Positions 22,720-30,235 of a stretch of DNA of 31,192 nucleotides are shown here, piece by piece (position 1 is the first letter of the stretch; each line of letters starts with the position of its first letter). The notes below the pieces were generated by a model. It searched no databases, was not told where the DNA came from, and worked only from the letters and a program-made list of their open reading frames with translations. Origin of the DNA: Clostridia bacterium. GTDB taxonomy: Bacteria; Aerophobota; Aerophobia; Aerophobales; AE-B3A. The DNA lies in NCBI GenBank assembly GCA_030610745.1, contig JAUWRC010000003.1:1-31192 (forward strand), read 5' to 3'. A program made the translations under genes and the position numbers.

Positions 22720-23520
22720 ATGCAACCGGAAAATAAGCAATCTATAAGGAAAAGAAAATTTTTTTTCCTGGCGGCGGCAGTTATATCATTACTTGTGTTA
22801 CTGTTTATTTTTGTGTTACCATCATGGCGAAAGCCCCCTGAGATAGGAGAAAATCTCGTAAAAAACCCCTCTTTTGAAAAAGAAAAAAAGGGTAAGCCTA
22901 CAGCCTGGGAGATAGAAAGTTGGGTGAAAGACCCAGAGGCAGGCCGGTGTACTTTAGAGAAGGGTAAGGCATATATGGGGACTAAATTTGTGATGGTAGA
23001 AAGCTTTGTGCCTGATCACGCAGCTTTTACACAACTTATCAGAGTAAAGGAAGATTCTATATATAAAATATCTGGCTGGATAAAAACCGAAAATGTAGGG
23101 CGAGATAATAAGGGTGCCAATATTGGCATTGAAGGAAAAATGGACAGCTCAAAGGATATAAGGGGATCCCGTGATAGATGGAAACTCGTAGAACTTTACA
23201 TGCGCACAGGAGAAGATGTTACCTCGTTCAAGCTAATGTTGGGCCTTGGCGGATACGGGAGCCTCAATACGGGAAAGGCTTTTTTTGATGAGATTGTGGT
23301 GAAGGAAGTAGAAAATGTTCCGGGGGGTGCATATATTGCTAGCATTAATTGGAAGGAAAAGGGTAGAAGTAGTTTTCAAAGTACATTCTCTATCATAGGC
23401 CAGGAAATCACACTGCCCAGGGATATTTGGAAGTTCTTTTTGTCTGCGGCATTTATGATTATTGCCGCCGTTTTATTCGGTATATATGTCAGGCGCCATC
23501 CGGCGCAGGCAGGAAAATAA
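22720..23520 (+). CDS. membrane-anchored carbohydrate-binding-like protein, paralogue of the glycosyltransferase N-terminus
   Basis: The function is unknown. The 266-residue protein has an N-terminal membrane helix (13-33), an extracytoplasmic jelly-roll-like domain (about 44-200) and a C-terminal membrane helix (237-256) followed by basic residues. The domain closely matches residues 25-190 of the protein encoded at 18675: NPSFE (49-53), KGANIGIEG (131-139) and LGLGGYGSLNTGKAFFDE (174-191) each have counterparts at the same spacing. It looks like a stand-alone copy of that lectin-like domain without the transferase. Its stop directly abuts the start of the next gene, so it is translated with the GT-C-like protein. 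It may present acceptor glycans or partner that enzyme (inference). Confidence 0.75.
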   Translation: MQPENKQSIRKRKFFFLAAAVISLLVLLFIFVLPSWRKPPEIGENLVKNPSFEKEKKGKPTAWEIESWVKDPEAGRCTLEKGKAYMGTKFVMVESFVPDHAAFTQLIRVKEDSIYKISGWIKTENVGRDNKGANIGIEGKMDSSKDIRGSRDRWKLVELYMRTGEDVTSFKLMLGLGGYGSLNTGKAFFDEIVVKEVENVPGGAYIASINWKEKGRSSFQSTFSIIGQEITLPRDIWKFFLSAAFMIIAAVLFGIYVRRHPAQAGK

Positions 23521-24723
23521 ATGAAACAAATTTTAAGAGGTGACTTTCTTATTTTTTCGGCAGTTACCCTTGTGGTGTGGATTGCTTTTGCCTTTTTAAT
23601 GAGGATGCCCCTTCTCAGGCATAATATTCTTGCTGACCAGCACACCAGGCAGTCATTAGCCTGGCGAGAAGGCAGGATGCATCTGGAAGAGAATGTTGGC
23701 TGGTTGGAACTTGTAGAATACAAAGATAAAATCTATATTAGCTTTCCACCGACGCCAACCCTGATTGCCTTTCCCCTGACCTTTATATTTGGATACAACA
23801 CTCCAAATACCTTGACCCTCTTAATATTTACCTGGCTGGCCATGCTCTTTTCCTTTTTTATCTTTGAAAAATTAACTCAAAACAGACTCCTCAGTTTTTT
23901 TATGGCTCTCTCATTCTTTTGGGGCTCACAAATACTTTATTTATCCATGTCAGGTACTGTCCATAATCAAGGGCAGCTCTATGGTGTATTTTTTGCTATT
24001 TCCGCTTTATTAGTTGCCCTTAATACTAAGAAGATATGGGGTCTCATTATATCTGGCCTTATGCTCGGTTTAGCTGTGGGCTGTCGGCCCTTTTATCTAT
24101 TCATGCTTCCCCTGCTGCTCTATCTTGGTATACAGAAGTATTCACTTAGAAAAACTTTACTCTTTACAGTCATCGGTCTTGCTCCTATGGGAATTTTCTT
24201 AGCCTGGTATAACCTGGCTCGGTTTGGCTCTATTTTTGAATTCGGCCATAATTACCTGCCCCTTCATGCAAGATACAAATGGGTGCAGTTTGGTTTTCAA
24301 TATCTGGTAACAAACCTGAAACGCGGGTTTATTACACTCCCCTTTTGGGATAGGCGAAATCATCTGCTTAATTTTTCTGGCTACGGAACAGCAATATGGA
24401 TTGTCGCCCCAATTCTACTCTTAGGTTTTTATTTTTTCTTTAAAAAAGATATACCCTTCATAGAAAAAATAGTGGGAGCTCTTTCAATTTTTTCCATCTG
24501 GTTTATGCTTTGCCTGCACTTCTCCAATGGATGGTACCAGTTTGGGTATCGATTTAGCATTGACCTCATACCGCTTTTAATTTATTTTTGCGGGCGAAGT
24601 TTTAAGAAAATACACTTGTGGTTGATTCCTCTGGCTGCCTACTCGATAATAATTAATATATACGGCGTCTATTGGAAATATATTACACCTATTGGTGTGC
24701 CTTCAGGACCTTTTGGCTCGTAA
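23521..24723 (+). CDS. GT-C-like polytopic glycosyltransferase
   Basis: The 400-residue inner-membrane protein has roughly ten hydrophobic segments. Between the first two lies an external loop with D39 in LADQHTRQSLAWREGR, in the place of the GT-C catalytic acidic residue. A SFPPTPTLIAFPL motif (74-86) follows, and then CRPFYLFMLPLLL and NLARFGSIFEFGHNY, all typical of GT39/ArnT-like and related undecaprenyl- or dolichyl-sugar-dependent transferases. The exact substrate cannot be read. It begins one base after the stop of the lectin-like gene. With the neighbouring double transferase it suggests surface glycan or glycoprotein synthesis. Confidence 0.72.
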   Translation: MKQILRGDFLIFSAVTLVVWIAFAFLMRMPLLRHNILADQHTRQSLAWREGRMHLEENVGWLELVEYKDKIYISFPPTPTLIAFPLTFIFGYNTPNTLTLLIFTWLAMLFSFFIFEKLTQNRLLSFFMALSFFWGSQILYLSMSGTVHNQGQLYGVFFAISALLVALNTKKIWGLIISGLMLGLAVGCRPFYLFMLPLLLYLGIQKYSLRKTLLFTVIGLAPMGIFLAWYNLARFGSIFEFGHNYLPLHARYKWVQFGFQYLVTNLKRGFITLPFWDRRNHLLNFSGYGTAIWIVAPILLLGFYFFFKKDIPFIEKIVGALSIFSIWFMLCLHFSNGWYQFGYRFSIDLIPLLIYFCGRSFKKIHLWLIPLAAYSIIINIYGVYWKYITPIGVPSGPFGS

Positions 24724-24776
24724 TATATAACCTGGATTCGGTGATTCTTTTTTGGGCACAGATTTCGCTTCATTTC

Positions 24777-24794
24777 CCCTCCTTTGAAGGAGGG
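24777..24794. repeat. perfect palindromic hairpin upstream of the methyltransferase gene
   Basis: CCCTCCTT and AAGGAGGG pair around a two-base TG centre. No T-tract follows on the plus strand, so it is not a standard terminator. The arms are a Shine-Dalgarno string and its complement, so it might also mask a ribosome site. Confidence 0.6.
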
Positions 24795-24831
24795 CACAAT
24801 ATACGAAATAATTACAATTTGGTGATAGCTC

Positions 24832-25566
24832 ATGAAATCAACTGCTAGCTTTGATTATCCATCAATTCCTTCTGGATACTACGATCTGGTGTTCCATCGT
24901 GGTGGGAGCGGTATCAAGGGTATCCAGAGTAAATGGCATCGTATGAAATTTCTTCGCATAGGCAAAGAAATGGGAGATTACTCTGCCCATCTTGATATTG
25001 GATGCGCAGGGGGTACCTTTATTGGCTCTCTACCTTCCGGGTCCCTTTCCATTGGTGTGGATATTGCCCAGCGGCAAATTTCTTATGCCCAGAAAAAGTA
25101 TGGCACACAAATGCATATGTTCCAACCCATTGATCCAGGAGGGCGCCTGCCCTTTAAAAATAACCGATTTGATCTGGTGACCCTTATCGAAGTTATAGAA
25201 CATCTCTGCCAGGAGGAAATATATTCTTTGCTAGGTGAGGTACATCGTGTGCTTCAGCCGGGAGGGCGTGTTTTGATTTCCACTCCCAATTACAGAAGCT
25301 TGTGGCCATTGATTGAATGGGTGTTAAATAGGTTAGGGGCGATATCCTATGCTGACCAGCATATCAATCACTACAATCATTCATGGTTAGAGAGCCTCTT
25401 AAAAAAAACAGGTTTTACCAAAATAAAGGCCACAGCTTATCAGGGGTTAGGGCCATTTTTTGCCCTCCTTCATTGGAAGCTATCTGATATCATAGCCAAA
25501 CTGGAACCCAAAATCCTCGTCTCACGAGTGGGTTTGCTCTTACTGGGGGAAGGATACAAAAGCTAG
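24832..25566 (+). CDS. class I SAM-dependent methyltransferase (type 11)
   Basis: The 244-residue cytosolic protein has a Rossmann methyltransferase fold. Motif I is LDIGCAGGTF (54-63), the acidic residue binding the SAM ribose is D77 in IGVDIAQ, and the later motifs are FDLVTLIEVIEHL and VLQPGGRVLISTPN. The NHYNHSWLESLL stretch after it is typical of methyltransferases in glycan and lipid clusters. The substrate is unknown. It follows the glycosyltransferase block by 108 bases that contain the CCCTCCTT hairpin. The ribosome site is weak (GGTGA), and the ATG is the first in-frame start that keeps the whole domain. Confidence 0.88.
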   Translation: MKSTASFDYPSIPSGYYDLVFHRGGSGIKGIQSKWHRMKFLRIGKEMGDYSAHLDIGCAGGTFIGSLPSGSLSIGVDIAQRQISYAQKKYGTQMHMFQPIDPGGRLPFKNNRFDLVTLIEVIEHLCQEEIYSLLGEVHRVLQPGGRVLISTPNYRSLWPLIEWVLNRLGAISYADQHINHYNHSWLESLLKKTGFTKIKATAYQGLGPFFALLHWKLSDIIAKLEPKILVSRVGLLLLGEGYKS

Positions 25567-25582
25567 AGTGTCGAGGCGTTAT

Positions 25583-25611
25583 TTGACAATTTTGAGAATT
25601 TAATCTATACT
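25583..25611 (+). promoter_or_regulatory. strong sigma70-type promoter before the inositol block
   Basis: TTGACA (25583-25588), 17 bases, then TATACT (25606-25611). Transcription would begin near 25618, giving a leader of about 370 bases before ino1. The leader contains a small open frame, a hairpin and a GTAGCGGT repeat. Confidence 0.7.
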
Positions 25612-25673
25612 AATGTACGCCAGTGCATAGAATAAAGAAAAGATTTGAAAGGCAGGTGTATATTAAGGAGAAG

Positions 25674-25760
25674 ATGAGAAAAATGGGAAAATTTTTAGAG
25701 AACAAACCTACCTTTGGGATAAACTCCTACCTTTATTTTATCCTGTTGGGATTTAAATAA
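25674..25760 (+). CDS. possible 28-residue small protein or leader peptide
   Basis: A short frame begins with ATG four bases after an AAGGAG site (25665-25670) and ends at TAA. It lies about 56 bases downstream of a near-consensus promoter. The peptide starts with a basic MRKMGK and ends with the hydrophobic run SYLYFILLGFK (18-28), so it could be a small membrane peptide. Its stop codon lies in the loop of the GGGATTT/AAATCCC hairpin (25748-25770). No homologue is recognised. It may be a real small protein, a translated leader controlling ino1, or a chance frame. Confidence 0.35.
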   Translation: MRKMGKFLENKPTFGINSYLYFILLGFK

Positions 25761-25770
25761 GTCAAATCCC
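25748..25770 (+). promoter_or_regulatory. hairpin in the ino1 leader
   Basis: GGGATTT (25748-25754) pairs with AAATCCC (25764-25770) around a nine-base loop; adjacent bases add a U-G and a U-A pair. There is no T-tract. A second palindrome, CCTTTTTAAAAAGG, follows at 25834-25847. These could be parts of a structured leader. I see no known riboswitch in the 411-base region. Confidence 0.4.
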
Positions 25771-25873
25771 GACAACCCTCATTCCTGTGGATAAGAGGCT
25801 GAATCAGATAGGAAAAGCTCGCATACCACCCAGCCTTTTTAAAAAGGACTGTTCGAGGGAAGATAGCGCAGAT

Positions 25874-25895
25874 GTAGCGGTGTGATTCATCGCAC
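25874..25895. repeat. single GTAGCGGT repeat unit in the ino1 leader
   Basis: This 22-base unit begins GTAGCGGTGTGATTC and ends ATCGCAC. It differs from 6487-6508 at one base only (T for C at the tenth position). The closing ACCGCTAC arm is absent, so it is a half element. A CTCATAGTTC word follows at 25941. Confidence 0.75.
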
Positions 25896-25989
25896 GATCA
25901 CTCTGTCTATCTGGTTCTCGAAATTCAAAGAAGGAACTCTCTCATAGTTCCGAATAAGCAAATAAGAAAAATTTTCATTGGAGGTAAGA

Positions 25990-27078
25990 ATGAGTGAAAT
26001 ACGAATTGCTATTGTGGGAGTAGGAAATTGTGCCAGTTCTTTGATTCAAGGCATAGAGTACTATAAAGACAAAAAAGAAGTGATTGGATTGATGCACTCC
26101 GAGATTAATGGTTACAAATTGGGTGACATCAAAGTAGTAGCTGCATTTGATATTGACCGAAGAAAGGTAGGCCAGGACTTAAGCAAGGCTATTCTTGCTA
26201 AGCCAAATTGTACAAAGGTATTCTGTCCAGATATTCCTCACTATAGGGTAGAAGTGAAAATGGGCAAGGTTTTAGATGGAATAGCTGGACATATGAAAGA
26301 ATATTCAGAGGAGAGAGCCTTTCGTCAAGCAAAAGAGACTCCCTGTGATATTGTGGAGGAATTAAAGAAAAGCGGAGCCCAGATTTTAGTCAACTACCTG
26401 CCCGTAGGTTCAGAAGAAGGAACCAGATTTTATGCTCAAGCGGCCCTGGATGCAGGAGTAGCTTTTGTAAACTGCATACCGTCATTCATTGTCTCTGATA
26501 AGAAATGGGCAAGAAAGTTCGAGGAGAAAAGGCTTCCTATTGTGGGTGACGATATAAAAGCGCAGCTTGGTGCTACCATTACTCACCGTGTTTTGACAAA
26601 ATTATTCAGTGACCGGGGAGTGAAATTAGACCGCACCTATCAGCTTAATACAGGGGGGAATACTGATTTCTTAAATATGATTGCTAGAGAAAGGCTTTCT
26701 TCCAAAAAGATTTCCAAGACAGAAGCTGTGCAATCTCAATTGAATGAACCACTTCCCCCTGAAAATATTCATATTGGACCCAGCGACTATGTCCCCTGGC
26801 AGAATGACAACAAGGTCTGTTTTATCCGAATGGAGGGAAGGGAATTTGGAGATATACCTCTTGAGCTTGAACTGCGGCTCAGCGTCGAGGATTCACCCAA
26901 CAGTGCCGGTGTAGTTATAGACGCTATCAGGTGCTGTAAACTTGCTTTAGATAGAGGAATTGGTGGTGCACTAACTTCTATCTCTGCCTATACCATGAAA
27001 CATCCTCCCATTCAATATTCAGACTCAGAAGCAAAGAAGATGGTAGAGGACTTCATTTCTGGAAAAATTGAAAGATGA
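25990..27078 (+). CDS. ino1: myo-inositol-1-phosphate synthase (short prokaryotic type)
   Basis: This NAD-dependent cytosolic enzyme isomerises glucose-6-phosphate to L-myo-inositol-1-phosphate. The 362-residue protein is of the short archaeal/bacterial type. It has an NAD-binding VGVGNCASSL (9-18), NYLPVGSEEGTRFYAQ (135-150), GDDIKAQLGATITHR (186-200) and LNTGGNTDFLNM (219-230). I place the start at the ATG at 25990 because a GGAGGT ribosome site lies at 25980-25985. A TTG at 25978 would place that site inside the gene. Its stop overlaps the start of the cytidylyltransferase gene (ATGA), so the three inositol genes form one operon. Confidence 0.93.
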   Translation: MSEIRIAIVGVGNCASSLIQGIEYYKDKKEVIGLMHSEINGYKLGDIKVVAAFDIDRRKVGQDLSKAILAKPNCTKVFCPDIPHYRVEVKMGKVLDGIAGHMKEYSEERAFRQAKETPCDIVEELKKSGAQILVNYLPVGSEEGTRFYAQAALDAGVAFVNCIPSFIVSDKKWARKFEEKRLPIVGDDIKAQLGATITHRVLTKLFSDRGVKLDRTYQLNTGGNTDFLNMIARERLSSKKISKTEAVQSQLNEPLPPENIHIGPSDYVPWQNDNKVCFIRMEGREFGDIPLELELRLSVEDSPNSAGVVIDAIRCCKLALDRGIGGALTSISAYTMKHPPIQYSDSEAKKMVEDFISGKIER

Positions 27079-27773
27079 AAGCGGTAATTTTAGCCGCTGG
27101 TAAAGGGATAAGAACAAACTTAAGGATTCCCAAACCTTTAATTAAAATAGACGGCTCTTCGCTTCTGGAAAGAACAATTCTTACCTTTACAAGTCTAGGC
27201 ATAAGAGAAATTGTCATCGTGGTGGGATACGAGGCGCAGAAGGTTAAAAAATACTTAAAAGACAAAGAAGTTATCCAAAATTGCCAGATTACCTGGGTAG
27301 AAAACCTTGAGTTTTATCGAGGCAATGGGGTTTCCATTCTTTGTGCCGAGGATTACCTTAAAGAGCGCTTTCTTCTAAGTATGGTTGATCATCTCTATGA
27401 GGCGAGGCTTTTTTCAGGTCTTTTATCCTGCCAGGGCGATCTTGTCTGTGTGGTGGATTCTGAGCCAAGATTCGCTGACCCTGAAGATGCCACTAGAGTT
27501 CTTATTAAAGAGAGTAGAATTAAAGAAATAGGTAAGGGTCTGGCTTCATATAATGCCCTTGATTGCGGACTGTTCCTCTGTTCAAAAAAAATCTTTCCTG
27601 TATTAAGAGAGGTAATAGAAGAAGGCAAAGAAGAATGGGATGATGCTAAGAAAAGATTTGCCGAAAGATTCTCTGCCAAAATTTTTGATGTATGCGGTGG
27701 GTTCTGGTTTGATGTAGATACCCCGCAAGAGATAGCCAGAGCAAGAAAACTTTTAACCCAGAGGGCAAGATGA
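27075..27773 (+). CDS. CTP:inositol-1-phosphate cytidylyltransferase-like nucleotidyltransferase
   Basis: This 232-residue cytosolic nucleotidyltransferase has the signature LAAGKGIR-x(5)-PKPLIKIDG (6-27) and a metal-binding aspartate in SMVDH (102-106). A C-terminal GGFWFDVDTPQEI motif closes the fold. Alone this would be read as a sugar-phosphate nucleotidyltransferase. Its overlap with ino1 and with a CDP-alcohol phosphotransferase points to CDP-inositol formation from CTP and inositol-1-phosphate. That is the first step toward di-inositol phosphate or inositol phospholipids. In known IPCT-DIPPS proteins this domain is fused to the transferase; here it is separate. Confidence 0.83.
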   Translation: MKAVILAAGKGIRTNLRIPKPLIKIDGSSLLERTILTFTSLGIREIVIVVGYEAQKVKKYLKDKEVIQNCQITWVENLEFYRGNGVSILCAEDYLKERFLLSMVDHLYEARLFSGLLSCQGDLVCVVDSEPRFADPEDATRVLIKESRIKEIGKGLASYNALDCGLFLCSKKIFPVLREVIEEGKEEWDDAKKRFAERFSAKIFDVCGGFWFDVDTPQEIARARKLLTQRAR

Positions 27774-29179
27774 AAGCGATAATTATTGGTACAGGGCCGG
27801 TTTCTGAATCTAAGAAATCACCTTCAAAGGTTTTTCTTAAACTCTGCGGCCTTCCCTTATTAAAAAGAGCCTTATATCTTCTAAGAACAGCAGAAATAAG
27901 AGAGGTTACCGTTCTCCTCAAGGAGAAAGACCCCCGGATAAAAAGGGATGTGAAGGAGGGTAAAGACCTGGGGGTGAGATTGGAGTTTGTGGAAAAGAAG
28001 GAGTGGGGTGAGGCAATCTCTTCTCTTCAAAAGGAGATGAAAGAGGAGTTCTTTTTGCTCATTGACAGCGATTGTGTTTTCGAGCTCAACCTCCTTAGGG
28101 TTCTCTTGCAGTGCAAAAAAACCATACTTTGCTGCGACAGCCAACCCACGGGGAGCTGCCTTGCCAATTCTCCTAAAGTTTTCTCCAGAAGCGAAAAAAT
28201 TGAGCAGATAGGAAGTGATTTAGATAACTGGAACAAAGTTTATACGGGAATGGCTCTTTGCCACAAGAGAGTTCTACTTAAGTTAAGAGATAAGCTGCTG
28301 GAAGAAGAGAATCAAAGCTCCAGAGAGAAAAAAAATCAACTCTCTGGAGACAGGAATACAGGGGAGCCCCAGTGGTTCACTCTTTTTAATGACCTGCCCA
28401 AGCGCAGCCAGGCCGAGTGCCTGGATATTTCTGGGGCCACTACCTATGACTCGGAACTTCGCAGAGTGGTCAAACCTTTCTGGTACCGCATAGCCTCAAA
28501 AGAGGATATAAAAGTAGCCAAAAAAAAGCTTATCGGGGAAACACAGAAAAAAACTCTTGATGTTATGGCCTGGTATGTTCACAGGCCCATAGAGAAGAAG
28601 ATTGCTTACTACCTTTCTGAGCTGCCTCTCACTCCCAATCAACTGACTATATTTACCAATGTGCTTGCCTTTTTTATAACTTTTCTTTTTTTAAAGGGCC
28701 ACCTTCTGACTGCCTCCCTTCTCACCTTCCTCGTAAATATCATGGATGGGCTGGATGGCAAACAGGCACGAGCCAAGGGTATGTTTACCAAGGTGGGAAA
28801 TCTGGAGCACTCCCTGGATACTCTTTATGAAGTGTCCTGGTATATAGCCTTTTCCTGGGCCATTTTTATGCTTACCAAATCTTTCTTGCCTCTCAAACTC
28901 TGTCTGATAATGATTCTTTTTGATGCCTTTAACCGACACTGCTCCATGCAATTTCGAGCTGTTATGAAAGTTCCTCTGGCAGATTATGCTCCCTTTGACC
29001 GGGCCTTCAGGCGCTTTGATGGGAGAAGAAATATCTACACTGTGTATATTCTTATCGGGGTAATTATCGGTCAACCCATATATTCCCTGTTTGCTATGAT
29101 GGCTCATGCCATCCTCACCGGTGTAGTCTACTTTATAAGAGCGGCCAAACATATGCACGCCGCCGATATGGGCCGGTGA
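27770..29179 (+). CDS. degenerate nucleotidyltransferase domain fused to a CDP-alcohol phosphotransferase
   Basis: The 469-residue protein has two parts. Residues 1 to about 250 are a nucleotidyltransferase-like fold that lacks the G-x-G-x-R loop and the PKPL lysine motif (it begins IIIGTGPVSESKKSPSKV), so it is probably inactive. Residues 265-469 are a membrane CDP-alcohol phosphotransferase with D326, D329, G330, A333 and R334 in MDGLDGKQAR. The second half of the motif is unusual: it reads GNLEHSLD (343-350) instead of the usual G-x3-D-x3-D. The likely reaction joins CDP-inositol to inositol-1-phosphate or to a lipid alcohol. The start overlaps the cytidylyltransferase stop (ATGA), and the operon ends here. 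Confidence 0.83.
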   Translation: MKAIIIGTGPVSESKKSPSKVFLKLCGLPLLKRALYLLRTAEIREVTVLLKEKDPRIKRDVKEGKDLGVRLEFVEKKEWGEAISSLQKEMKEEFFLLIDSDCVFELNLLRVLLQCKKTILCCDSQPTGSCLANSPKVFSRSEKIEQIGSDLDNWNKVYTGMALCHKRVLLKLRDKLLEEENQSSREKKNQLSGDRNTGEPQWFTLFNDLPKRSQAECLDISGATTYDSELRRVVKPFWYRIASKEDIKVAKKKLIGETQKKTLDVMAWYVHRPIEKKIAYYLSELPLTPNQLTIFTNVLAFFITFLFLKGHLLTASLLTFLVNIMDGLDGKQARAKGMFTKVGNLEHSLDTLYEVSWYIAFSWAIFMLTKSFLPLKLCLIMILFDAFNRHCSMQFRAVMKVPLADYAPFDRAFRRFDGRRNIYTVYILIGVIIGQPIYSLFAMMAHAILTGVVYFIRAAKHMHAADMGR

Positions 29180-29188
29180 ATTTCTGAG

Positions 29189-29217
29189 TTTACATTTGTT
29201 TTTGAATGTGTTATACT
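29189..29217 (+). promoter_or_regulatory. sigma70-type promoter for hflK-hflC
   Basis: TTTACA (29189-29194), 17 bases, then TATACT (29212-29217), with TG one base upstream of the -10 (extended -10). Transcription would start near 29224, about 46 bases before the hflK ATG. Confidence 0.7.
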
Positions 29218-29269
29218 ATGTCAGTTCTTAAGGTACTGTCAAAAGTCTATGAAAAAAAGGAGGTAAAAA

Positions 29270-30235
29270 ATGGCTTATGAAGAAGGAGAAGTTAATTTTC
29301 CCGGGTCCATACCCGGGAAGTGGATTGGCTGGGGAGTTGTAGGAATCATTCTTATAATCATTCTGGTCTCTACTCTTTACTCCATTGGACCCGAAGAAGT
29401 AGGGGTGATTAAAAGATGGGGTAGATATACACGAACTACAGAGCCAGGCCTGCACGTTAAACTCCCCTTTGTGGAATCAATAACCAAAGTTAAAGTAAAG
29501 CATATTTTCAAGGAGGAATTTGGTTTCAGGACTTTACAGGCAGGGGTGCAGACTATCTATGCTCCGGGTGGCTTTGAGGAAGAGAATTTGATGTTAACCG
29601 GCGATTTAAATGTGGCTGTGGTAGAATGGATTGTTCAGTATAAGATTGAAGACCCTATTGATTATCTTTTTGAAGTGAAGGAAGTAGAAGGGACGATAAG
29701 GGATATTTCTGAGTCAGTTATGCGTCAGATAGTGGGAGACAGAAGTGTGGATGAGGTCTTGACAGTGGGACGAATAGAGGTTGGACTGGAGATGCAGAAG
29801 AAACTTCAGCAAGTTCTGGACACCTACCGAACAGGAATCCAGATAACCACGGTTAAACTAAAGGATGTTAATCCGCCTAATGCAGTGAAGTCTTCCTTTA
29901 ATGAGGTTAATGTGGCAAAACAGGACAAGGAGACAACTATCAATCAAGCCGAGCAGGAGTATAACAAGGTTATTCCCCGAGCAAAGGGAGAAGCAGAAAA
30001 GACGATTAGTGAGGCAGAAGGATATGCAGTAAATAGAGTCAATCGAGCCCAAGGAGATGCCAGCAGATTCCTTGCTGTCTGGAAAGAATATAATAAAGCC
30101 AGGGATGTAACCAGAAGAAGACTTTATCTGGAGACTCTGGAGGAAGTTCTGCCTAAAATAGGGACAAAATATATCATCGATTCAGAGCAGAAAGGGATAT
30201 TACCTCTTTTGTCTTTGAGTGAAGGAGGCAAGTGA
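29270..30235 (+). CDS. hflK: HflK-like SPFH/band-7 membrane protein
   Basis: This is one of a pair of SPFH proteins that form a large cage around the FtsH protease in the inner membrane and tune membrane-protein degradation. The 321-residue protein has an N-terminal anchor (about 20-39). The SPFH beginning is GPEEVGVIKRWGRY (40-53), then EPGLHVKLPF (58-67). A long coiled coil follows (~210-285), including QAEQEYNKVIPRAKGEAEKT. The acidic N-terminal tail is much shorter than in E. coli HflK, as in many deep-branching bacteria. A very strong AAAGGAGGT site precedes the ATG. ftsH is not in the window. Confidence 0.9.
   Translation: MAYEEGEVNFPGSIPGKWIGWGVVGIILIIILVSTLYSIGPEEVGVIKRWGRYTRTTEPGLHVKLPFVESITKVKVKHIFKEEFGFRTLQAGVQTIYAPGGFEEENLMLTGDLNVAVVEWIVQYKIEDPIDYLFEVKEVEGTIRDISESVMRQIVGDRSVDEVLTVGRIEVGLEMQKKLQQVLDTYRTGIQITTVKLKDVNPPNAVKSSFNEVNVAKQDKETTINQAEQEYNKVIPRAKGEAEKTISEAEGYAVNRVNRAQGDASRFLAVWKEYNKARDVTRRRLYLETLEEVLPKIGTKYIIDSEQKGILPLLSLSEGGK

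Noticed and set aside
25978..25989. TTG start for ino1 twelve bases upstream of the ATG
   Set aside because: The GGAGGT ribosome site at 25980-25985 would be inside the coding sequence; the ATG at 25990 fits it and the conserved N-terminus.
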